NCBI GenBank assembly: GCA_946537565.1
Contig: CAMNFW010000152.1
Span: 1-5,354, forward strand
Length of the DNA stretch: 5,354 nt
Reading direction: 5' to 3'
From: an uncultured Ruminococcus sp.
GTDB lineage: Bacteria > Bacillota > Clostridia > Oscillospirales > Ruminococcaceae
The notes beneath the pieces are model-generated. The model was not told the DNA's origin. It saw only the letters and a program-made list of their open reading frames with translations, and ran no database searches. Shown piece after piece: positions 1 through 5,354 of this stretch. The position numbers and the translations under genes are program-made. Position 1 is the stretch's first letter. Each line of letters opens with the position of its first letter.

Positions 1-43
1 TTTTTGCAGAAATCAGCAGAATAAGGCGCTGCTGAAACGTTAA
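1..43 (+). other. Possible end of an upstream gene
   Basis: Frame 2 is open from the window edge to a TAA at 41-43 and would end in ALLKR. Frame 1 is open to a TAA at 22-24. Either could be the tail of a preceding gene, but so few codons prove nothing. The stretch also holds a 6-bp inverted repeat (14-19 with 29-34) without a T-tract, so no terminator is called. If frame 2 is real, the GH5 gene would follow by 18 nt and belong to a longer operon. Confidence 0.15.
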
Positions 44-49
44 TAAAAT

Positions 50-54
50 GGAGG
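50..54 (+). promoter_or_regulatory. Ribosome binding site of the GH5 gene
   Basis: GGAGG lies 7 nt before the ATG at 62. A second in-frame ATG at 74 (Met5) would be 19 nt away, so this site decides the start in favour of 62. The choice also puts two lysines plus a further lysine before the hydrophobic part of the signal peptide, as expected for an exported protein. Confidence 0.85.
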
Positions 55-61
55 AAAAACT

Positions 62-1861
62 ATGGCGAAAAAAATGAAGATCGCTGCATTGATCTCTGCC
101 TTTTCACTGGCAGCAGGTACAGCAGCAGGCTGTTCATCCGGGGGCTCCGGTTCAGACAGCAAGAAAAAGAGCAATGACGTGATATCCCTCAGTTCAATTA
201 CCAGCGAGCTTGGCGCAGGGTGGAATTTAGGCAATACCCTCGAAGCCAACACCGGCGGCACACCAAATGAAACTGTATGGGGAAATCCGGAGGCAAGCCA
301 GGAAATAATTGACATGGTGGCTGCGGCTGGCTTTAAAACCGTCCGTGTTCCGGTATCCTATCTCAGCTTTATCGACGATGCCAATGGCTATAAGGTAGAT
401 GAAGCATGGCTGAACCGTGTGAATGAGGTGGTAGATTACTGCTATAACGCTGACATGAACGTTATCATCAATGTTCACGGCGACGGTTACAATTCTGTAA
501 ACGGCGGCTGGCTGCTCTGCAACGGCGATGATCAGGATTACATCAAGGCTAAGTATGAAGCTCTCTGGAAGCAGATCGCAGAGAAGTTCTCGGACTATGA
601 TGAGCATCTTATCTTTGAGAGTATGAACGAGGAATTTGACGGTACTTACACTACTCCCAACAGAGACTATTACTCAAACATAAACGACTATAACCAGATC
701 TTCATTGATACAGTTCGTTCCACCGGCGGAAATAACACTCACCGCTGGCTCATGGTTCCCGGCTGGAATACAAATATTGACTATACTGTAGGGGATTATG
801 GCTTTGAGCTTCCCACCGACAATAACAATAAAGCCGGAGAGAATCGTGTGATAATATCGGTTCATGACTATGATCCCTGGGATTACTGCGGTGAGGAGAG
901 CAAAAAGATCTTCCTCTGGGGTGAAAAAGGTCAGGAGATCGTTGAGGTCAACAAGGCATCGCCAAAGAGTAAGGCAAACTGGAACGAGAAGAATATCGAA
1001 GAGAGTATGCAAAAGCTTAAAACCAGCTTTGTTGACAAGGGATATCCTGTTATTATCGGTGAATTCGGCTGTATCGACAAGACCCATGCAAATGCCGGTA
1101 TCCCTAACCAGATAGCTGAAAACCGTGCATACTATGACGGTTTCCTTGCCGGAACAGCAGCCTCTTATGGTGTGACACCGGTATATTGGGACAATGGCTA
1201 TAACGGACAGTATGGTTTTGGACTTTTTAACAGAAAAACTCTGGAGCAGACTCAGCCTGAGATAATCACAACTATCGTCAGTGCTGTTAACAACAAGGAT
1301 CCGCAGGCTGGCAGAAACGTAAAGATCAGAAGCTATACAGCCTCAGCCGGTTCAACTGAGAAAAAGGCGATAAATGCCTACATTGGAATCCAGACCGAAG
1401 TATTTACCTTCCGCAATGCCTGCAATGACGGTCAGTACGGTATTGACAGTGAATGGTTCAATACACTTATAAAATGGGAGGATACAGACGGTGACGGAAC
1501 TGATGATATCGTTGATACAGGAGCAGTTTTCCAGGACGCTGAGATAACAAAGGACGGAACATATACAGTAAGTGTTTCAGGTTATGATTTTTCAGCAGAC
1601 AGCAATGCGCTTAATATGCTCTTTATCAGTACAGATACAAAGTATTCCAGCGCACTGAAGCTCACGGATTTTGTGCTGAAATGCGATGACAAAGAAACCA
1701 AGATAGCAAATCCAGTTATCTCTGAGGACAACGACGGCAATCTCTATATTGAGCTTGTCAACAAATACAATACAGAAGCTAAATCCGCTGACTATACAAT
1801 GGCTAAGGACAGCTTCAGCATTACTTTCAACATTGAAGGAGTTGACAAGGTGCTTAAGTAA
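62..1861 (+). CDS. Lipid-anchored GH5 endo-beta-glucanase (GH5_4-like) with C-terminal beta-rich module
   Basis: Predicted retaining glycoside hydrolase of family 5, clan GH-A, which cleaves beta-1,4-glucan backbones such as cellulose, xyloglucan or mixed-linkage glucan outside the cell. Residues 1-23 form a lipoprotein signal peptide ending in AAGC with lipidated Cys24; Ala at -3 is less usual than Leu. A Ser/Gly/Lys-rich tether covers about 25-40. The catalytic domain spans about 45-410 and opens with GWNLGNTLEA (53-62). All eight positions conserved in GH5 can be placed: Arg95, His139, Asn189, Glu190 (acid/base), His268, Tyr270, Glu334 (nucleophile, in GEFG) and Trp376 (YWDNG). The GWNLGNTLEA, HDYDPWDY and YWDNG motifs suggest subfamily GH5_4, whose members often accept several glucans, so the exact substrate is open. 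Residues about 418-599 are a separate module. There is no dockerin or S-layer domain, so anchoring is by lipid. Probably first gene of an operon with the lipoprotein gene that follows. Confidence 0.93.
   Translation: MAKKMKIAALISAFSLAAGTAAGCSSGGSGSDSKKKSNDVISLSSITSELGAGWNLGNTLEANTGGTPNETVWGNPEASQEIIDMVAAAGFKTVRVPVSYLSFIDDANGYKVDEAWLNRVNEVVDYCYNADMNVIINVHGDGYNSVNGGWLLCNGDDQDYIKAKYEALWKQIAEKFSDYDEHLIFESMNEEFDGTYTTPNRDYYSNINDYNQIFIDTVRSTGGNNTHRWLMVPGWNTNIDYTVGDYGFELPTDNNNKAGENRVIISVHDYDPWDYCGEESKKIFLWGEKGQEIVEVNKASPKSKANWNEKNIEESMQKLKTSFVDKGYPVIIGEFGCIDKTHANAGIPNQIAENRAYYDGFLAGTAASYGVTPVYWDNGYNGQYGFGLFNRKTLEQTQPEIITTIVSAVNNKDPQAGRNVKIRSYTASAGSTEKKAINAYIGIQTEVFTFRNACNDGQYGIDSEWFNTLIKWEDTDGDGTDDIVDTGAVFQDAEITKDGTYTVSVSGYDFSADSNALNMLFISTDTKYSSALKLTDFVLKCDDKETKIANPVISEDNDGNLYIELVNKYNTEAKSADYTMAKDSFSITFNIEGVDKVLK
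1313..1858 (+). other. C-terminal module of the GH5 protein, possibly carbohydrate-binding
   Basis: Residues about 418-599 follow the catalytic domain. They show alternating hydrophobic/polar stretches typical of a beta-sandwich, for example TYTVSVSGYDF (500-510), LNMLFIST (517-524) and LYIELVN (561-567), with several aromatic residues (Tyr440, Phe448, Phe450, Trp465, Trp472). Residues 474-482 read DTDGDGTDD (nt 1481-1507), a DxDxDG calcium-binding-type loop with Asp474, Asp476, Asp478 and Asp482 as likely ligands. Its position after a GH5 domain suggests glycan binding or structural support. I cannot assign a CBM family by reading, and the function is inferred. Confidence 0.55.
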
Positions 1862-1903
1862 GTCCTGCTATACTGCGCTGTATACACTGACAAAGGAGAA
1901 AAA
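1862..1903 (+). other. Short intergenic gap without terminator, likely operon junction
   Basis: The 42 nt between the GH5 stop and the next ATG contain only a weak 5-bp inverted repeat (1869-1873 with 1880-1884), no T-tract and no convincing promoter boxes. The two + strand genes are therefore probably co-transcribed. Confidence 0.55.
1892..1898 (+). promoter_or_regulatory. Ribosome binding site of the second lipoprotein gene
   Basis: AAAGGAG lies 5 nt before the ATG at 1904. It supports independent translation initiation and the chosen start, which gives a clean lipoprotein signal peptide. Confidence 0.85.
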
Positions 1904-3385
1904 ATGAAGAAAGCTATATCGTTATTATTATCAGCAATTATCGTTACAACAGAAATTACCGGCTGCTCCCAGAAAAACCAGCAGCCGGAGTACAAGTCCG
2001 AAAGCTTTACCGATTATCAGAGCAATTATTACAGCTTTTCATTGAATGATGATTTAACTCCTGTTAATTATGAACTTGATGACGAACTGAGTTTTGAGGG
2101 TGGGATTTTCAGCAGTATTACGGTTACTGATTCGATCAGCCACTGTACAGCGAAGTGTACAGCCGAGATGAGAAAAGATTCTTATGAGATTATGCCTGAC
2201 CTTTTCCAGAATATTGAAACCGAGGATATAAGCGGATTTCCCTATGATGTCAGTGCGGTGCATTATGACTATGACAAAAACGGCAGCGGATGCAGTGAGT
2301 ATTTTATAAATGCCGAGGACAGAATATTGAAGGTGACTGGCAGGTACAACAAAAGAAAACGCAGTCAGGCTAAAGCGATTCTTGAGGAAATAATATCTAC
2401 AGTTACCTATACCAGTGATTACAAGCTGCCTGATACTCCGCAGACCATAGAATCCGATTATTTTACAGTTGACTATTCTCCGGTCTGGGCAGGGGAATAT
2501 AACGCTGATGCTGATGACAATACAGCTCAGTCTGCTGAATTCCACATAGCTGCCAGCGATAACAAGTATAAAGCCGCTGCAAGCGTGGAGATAAAGGCTG
2601 CCAGTGACGGTGATCATTCCACAGCTGCTGAGTATGCTGACAGTGAATATGATGAATACAGCTCATTAGACAAATACACTAATGTAAGCCGAGATAAAGT
2701 GCAGTTCAATGGCTGTGATGCAGAAATGGTTTCCGCAGAATTTGACGGCGGTCAGTTTGACTGGTGGGGGATTCCCAGGCTGATGACAAATTATTATATC
2801 GACAAGAACAATGTGGTTTACTGCATTGAAGTAAGTCAGCCGGCAGAGAAGCAGGAAGATGTTTCACAGAGTATAAGCGAACTTCTGGAAAGCATCAGTA
2901 TCAGGGAGCTTTCGGGTGAAACTCTTGAAAGGCTGACAGAAGCCAACAATACCGCTAAGATCAGGCATTGCAGCTTTCAGAATATTGAATTTGACCTGAG
3001 CAGAAAGTTCAAGGATAAAACCAATGATGACAGTGATGACGGTCTGATCTATAGCATGAGCAAACCTAAGATCGAGCTTACTCTCAGCATTGATCCGGCG
3101 TATTATTACGGTCAGTACAAATCCCTTGATGATTATCTTGAAGTGTATTCTTTCGGGCAGTATGAGACTGAACGCACAAAGACAACTGTTAACGGACGTG
3201 AAGCTGCTTTTATACGTTCTGTTACAAGTACAAACGGCAGCATATTATGGGATCATTACATCTTTGCCATTGACGATGAATATAAAAAGTTCATGCTGAT
3301 AGCGTTTGAATATAACGAAAAGGAAAGCGAAGATGTTCAGAAGTATATAGACCAGATGATCAGCAGTATCAGATTTACTGATTGA
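1904..3385 (+). CDS. Predicted lipoprotein of unknown function with three tandem diverged domains
   Basis: I do not recognise a named family. Residues 1-20 are a lipoprotein signal: MKK, a hydrophobic core, then the lipobox ITGC with lipidated Cys21. The mature protein is acidic and rich in Tyr, Asp, Glu and Ser. It appears built from three related units, about 38-170, 184-334 and 356-492. Each starts with a short strand (YYSFSL, YFTVDY, NIEFDL), has a central turn (SGFPY at 110, NGCDA at 269, NGREA at 430), then a Tyr-centred strand, and ends with an amphipathic helix running into a last strand (IISTVTY, LLESISI, MISSIRF). This order is reminiscent of PsbP/DcrB/Mog1-like alpha-beta folds, but that is a guess from pattern. 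No catalytic motif is visible. Placed 42 nt after the GH5 gene, it may be a surface partner, a binding protein or an envelope factor. The bidirectional terminator lies just downstream. Confidence 0.85.
   Translation: MKKAISLLLSAIIVTTEITGCSQKNQQPEYKSESFTDYQSNYYSFSLNDDLTPVNYELDDELSFEGGIFSSITVTDSISHCTAKCTAEMRKDSYEIMPDLFQNIETEDISGFPYDVSAVHYDYDKNGSGCSEYFINAEDRILKVTGRYNKRKRSQAKAILEEIISTVTYTSDYKLPDTPQTIESDYFTVDYSPVWAGEYNADADDNTAQSAEFHIAASDNKYKAAASVEIKAASDGDHSTAAEYADSEYDEYSSLDKYTNVSRDKVQFNGCDAEMVSAEFDGGQFDWWGIPRLMTNYYIDKNNVVYCIEVSQPAEKQEDVSQSISELLESISIRELSGETLERLTEANNTAKIRHCSFQNIEFDLSRKFKDKTNDDSDDGLIYSMSKPKIELTLSIDPAYYYGQYKSLDDYLEVYSFGQYETERTKTTVNGREAAFIRSVTSTNGSILWDHYIFAIDDEYKKFMLIAFEYNEKESEDVQKYIDQMISSIRFTD
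2015..3379 (+). repeat. Three tandem protein-domain repeats in the second lipoprotein
   Basis: Unit 1 is about nt 2015-2413, unit 2 about 2453-2905 and unit 3 about 2969-3379. They align through a [S/N]G turn (Gly111, Gly270, Gly431), a Tyr-containing strand 20-30 residues later (Tyr133, Tyr297/298, Tyr452), and a closing helix-strand 52-57 residues after the glycine (from Ile163, Leu327, Ile486). DNA identity between units is low, so the duplication is old. Unit boundaries are approximate. Confidence 0.6.
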
Positions 3386-3397
3386 CAGTTCATTTTT

Positions 3398-3444
3398 AAA
3401 AGAAAAGCCGTATCTGCAATTTCTGCGGATACGGCTGTTTTCTT
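3398..3444. terminator. Bidirectional intrinsic terminator between convergent genes
   Basis: The left arm 3406-3418 pairs with 3424-3436 to form a 13-bp stem around a 5-nt loop. The nine outer base pairs (AGCCGTATC with GATACGGCT) are perfect, and one inner T-G wobble (3415/3427) occurs. Reading +, the stem is followed by GTTTTCTT. Reading -, it is followed by TTTCTTTT. The hairpin starts 20 nt after the lipoprotein stop and 6 nt beyond the serine hydrolase stop, so it can end both transcripts. The + strand T-run reaches into the stop codon of the opposing gene. Confidence 0.88.
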
Positions 3445-5290
3445 ACACCCAGAAGCGATAAAGCTCGAAGTAGATTATAGCAGTAACTGTCATCATATTG
3501 CAGACAGCACTGGTTATATAGCGCAGGGAGAATTTTATGTTTTCAGCTTTAAAGAGACTGACAGCAGCGATCATTGCAGCCGCAGAGCATACCGCAGCGC
3601 AGAGCATCTGAACTATCCCGATAAATGCACTGGAGGCTGTAGAAATGCCGCCCATGTTTTTAGCGAAGATCATATAAGACACAAGCAGCATTATCACTGA
3701 CAGCAGTTTAGCAGCATGAGACCAGCCGATAACAGCTGAGCCTGAGTAATCGACTGCGGAACCAGATTTTTTGAGCTTTCTGCGGATAAGCAGGAGATAG
3801 ACTGAGATCACCGCAAGGAGTATATACACAGTCAGCAGACACAGCTTAAGAATATACATATGAGACAGCAGCAGGTCAGATGAAGAAATCTGGAGAGCCT
3901 TTTCGCTGCCGGAGGTGTTGGGATTTTCACCGATCAGCCCGGCAGTTCCCATATCTTCGATCTGATAAGTATTGCTGCCGATATCATAAAACTCACCTAA
4001 ATTATCTGCGGGGATCGATTCAAATAAGCTGATAAATTTCAGGATCCCGTGATGGATCGTTCTTGCCGGGGTATAGTATCCGGATATGGTGGTTTTGACA
4101 TGGGACTCGCCGGCATATTTATCAGCCGGAAGATCGCCGAATACTAAAGATGGAACATCATAGATATAATTATTTCCTTCGGGTTCGTTTATCATCAAGG
4201 CGACACCGGTTTTTGAATCAAGATCAAACTCCAGATCAGCCTGACCGAAGAGAGTTGCACCGCTGTGACCGTAGGTGCGGACTGAGTATTCTTTGCACCA
4301 GAAGCCGTGGGCACAGATAGGAATATCAGAATTGCCGTAGAATGATGTAGCAGTAAACAAAAGCTTCTGGGTTTCGGGATCGCTGAAAAGAGGCGCATCA
4401 TCGTTCATAAGAGCCTGTCCATAGGTCATAAGATCATTGAGGGTACCGGCTGCGGCTCCGGCAGGATAACACGGAATGAAGTAAAGCCTGTTTCCGAGAT
4501 CAAGGGTATTTCCAAAGGAATTTTTATAACATTTCATATTTTTCCTCTGCTCATACACCCATTGGTTATCATTATGAGCAGGACTGAGAGCGGTATGCTC
4601 CATTCCCAGCGGTTCAAAAATATGCTCATGAACATAGCCGCAGAAATCCTGACCTGATACACATTCGATAACATATCCGGCAACAGCAGCGCCGTAGTTA
4701 GAGTAAGCAGAGATCTTACCCGGAGGATTGACCTGAGCCGGTTCGATAGCCTGCAAAGCGTCTTTAAGAGAAGGGATACAGTTTTCATCGGTTTCCCAGA
4801 TAGGCTTTGTAGTTTCCTGCCAGCCGGCATCATGGTTCATGAGATTAAGCATTGTGATCGGCTCATCATAGGAAAGGTGCTGGAAAAAACCGTCTGGGAG
4901 ATACTCTCTGACATCACGTTCAAGGTCAAGCTTTCCCTGTTCAAAGAGCTGCATAGCACTTACCCAGATCAGAGTTTTAGAAATGCTTCCCCATTCATAA
5001 ACCGAATCCTCACCGGCTTTTACATCGTTTTCAAAGTCAGTTTTTCCGATATAATTAGTATAAAGTATCTGATCGGTATTAAAAATACCAATGGCAGCTG
5101 AGCCGTATTCATATTCTGAACTGCTGACGTTGTTTACATTATTGTTTTCGCTGAGTTCATTATTGATATCTGTGATAGTCAGACCGGATGGGAGAGTGTA
5201 TTCATCTTCGGCGTGAGCTGAAAAGGGAAAAGCTGTCAGCAGAAGACCAGAGCAGAGGAGAGCGGTAATAGATTTTAAGATATTGTTCAT
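3443..5290 (-). CDS. Exported beta-lactamase-family serine hydrolase with four C-terminal membrane helices
   Basis: Serine hydrolase of the class C beta-lactamase / S12 DD-peptidase superfamily (the Pfam Beta-lactamase group). Residues 1-27 are a Sec signal peptide with an AHA cleavage site before Glu28. The catalytic domain spans about 55-370. It has the SxxK motif S102-I-S-K105 with nucleophile Ser102, the YxN motif Y196-S-N198, and the HSG triad 342-344 in place of KTG. NHDAGW (152-157) matches the position of the usual HTSG segment. A 100-residue link (about 371-475, with GYYTPAR at 404-410) leads to helices at about 478-502, 526-543, 553-580 and 590-612. RRKLKK after helix 1 and Lys/Arg after helix 3 agree with a catalytic domain outside the cell. 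The substrate is unknown: muropeptide, D-amino-acid peptide or ester are all possible, and resistance to beta-lactams should not be assumed. It is transcribed alone, convergent with the GH5 operon. Confidence 0.92.
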   Translation of the reverse strand: MNNILKSITALLCSGLLLTAFPFSAHAEDEYTLPSGLTITDINNELSENNNVNNVSSSEYEYGSAAIGIFNTDQILYTNYIGKTDFENDVKAGEDSVYEWGSISKTLIWVSAMQLFEQGKLDLERDVREYLPDGFFQHLSYDEPITMLNLMNHDAGWQETTKPIWETDENCIPSLKDALQAIEPAQVNPPGKISAYSNYGAAVAGYVIECVSGQDFCGYVHEHIFEPLGMEHTALSPAHNDNQWVYEQRKNMKCYKNSFGNTLDLGNRLYFIPCYPAGAAAGTLNDLMTYGQALMNDDAPLFSDPETQKLLFTATSFYGNSDIPICAHGFWCKEYSVRTYGHSGATLFGQADLEFDLDSKTGVALMINEPEGNNYIYDVPSLVFGDLPADKYAGESHVKTTISGYYTPARTIHHGILKFISLFESIPADNLGEFYDIGSNTYQIEDMGTAGLIGENPNTSGSEKALQISSSDLLLSHMYILKLCLLTVYILLAVISVYLLLIRRKLKKSGSAVDYSGSAVIGWSHAAKLLSVIMLLVSYMIFAKNMGGISTASSAFIGIVQMLCAAVCSAAAMIAAVSLFKAENIKFSLRYITSAVCNMMTVTAIIYFELYRFWV

Positions 5291-5296
5291 AGCGGT

Positions 5297-5303
5297 CCTC
5301 CTT
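5297..5303 (-). promoter_or_regulatory. Ribosome binding site of the serine hydrolase gene
   Basis: On the - strand AAGGAGG lies 6 nt before the ATG at 5290, an almost ideal site. It fixes the start and gives an intact signal peptide. The remaining upstream bases to 5354 form the leader, but I could not place -35 and -10 boxes with acceptable spacing, so the promoter may lie beyond the window. Confidence 0.9.
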
Positions 5304-5354
5304 ACAGTTCTTTATTCTCGTAATCAATAACAGTGCAGATGTAGCTGTAGATAA

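Noticed and set aside
14..34. CAGCAG...CTGCTG hairpin upstream of the GH5 gene
   Set aside because: Only 6 bp with a 9-nt loop and no T-tract; too weak to call as a terminator or regulator.
44..49. TAAAAT as a -10 box
   Set aside because: It would put the transcription start inside or after the ribosome binding site, and no -35 box stands at the right distance.
864..1115. Open frame of 83 codons on the + strand
   Set aside because: It lies inside the GH5 gene in another frame, is Arg/Lys/Ser-rich without domain character, and has no ribosome binding site. The GH5 frame there carries catalytic residues.
1481..1507. DTDGDGTDD looks like the calcium loop of a dockerin
   Set aside because: A dockerin has two such repeats of about 22 residues, each followed by a helix, usually at the very C-terminus. 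Here there is a single copy inside a beta-rich module with over 110 residues after it.
2143..2163. Inverted repeat CTGTAC/GTACAG and direct repeat TGTACAGC
   Set aside because: It encodes the short peptide repeat CTAKCTA inside the lipoprotein gene, has no T-run, and is best explained by coding sequence.
2054..2617. Long open frame (187 codons) on the - strand opposite the second lipoprotein gene
   Set aside because: It is a mirror of the real gene's codon pattern. It has no recognisable domain, and the + strand frame has a signal peptide, a ribosome binding site and repeat structure.
4832..5101. Open frame of 89 codons on the + strand opposite the serine hydrolase
   Set aside because: It is antisense to the SxxK region of a clearly real gene and has no domain and no upstream ribosome binding site context.
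5304..5354. Promoter of the serine hydrolase gene on the - strand
   Set aside because: TTGATT and GAATAA elements are visible but too close together for a sigma-70-type promoter. Nothing else fits within the 51 bases available.
1..5354. CRISPR array, tRNA, rRNA, insertion sequence or phage genes
   Set aside because: No spaced direct repeats, cloverleaf sequences, transposase-like frames or terminal inverted repeats were seen. The three genes account for nearly all of the window.

Overview
The window looks like chromosomal DNA from a fibre-degrading anaerobic Firmicute, most likely a Ruminococcus-type (Oscillospiraceae) rumen or gut bacterium. This rests on strong AGGAGG-like ribosome binding sites, a family GH5 endoglucanase of the kind common in these bacteria, Gram-positive-style lipoprotein and Sec signals, and moderate GC by eye. 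The genus is an inference, because no rRNA or marker gene is present.

Layout. Three complete genes fill almost the whole window. On the + strand are a lipid-anchored GH5 glycoside hydrolase (62-1861) and, 42 nt later with its own ribosome binding site and no visible terminator between, a second predicted lipoprotein (1904-3385). The second has no recognisable enzyme domain, but its own sequence shows three diverged tandem copies of a domain of about 130-150 residues. These two probably form an operon. On the - strand, converging on them, is a 615-residue exported serine hydrolase of the beta-lactamase class C / DD-peptidase type (5290-3443) with four predicted C-terminal membrane helices. The two transcription units meet at a compact hairpin (3406-3436) with T-rich runs on both sides, a good bidirectional terminator. 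The first 61 bases hold the ribosome binding site of the GH5 gene and perhaps the last codons of an upstream gene. The last 64 bases hold the leader of the serine hydrolase.

How the genes may work together. All three products should sit at the cell surface. The GH5 enzyme would cut beta-1,4-glucans (cellulose, xyloglucan, mixed-linkage glucan or a related polymer) while tethered to the membrane by lipid. Its C-terminal beta-rich module, which carries a DxDxDG calcium-type loop, may bind glycan. The three-domain lipoprotein may be an accessory or binding partner, but nothing in its sequence proves a function. The serine hydrolase is a separate unit, probably acting on cell-wall peptide, D-amino acid or ester substrates.

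No mobile element, CRISPR array, tRNA or rRNA was seen. The most unusual items are the triplicated-domain lipoprotein paired with a cellulase, the unassigned C-terminal module of the GH5 enzyme, and the serine hydrolase fused to a four-helix membrane domain.
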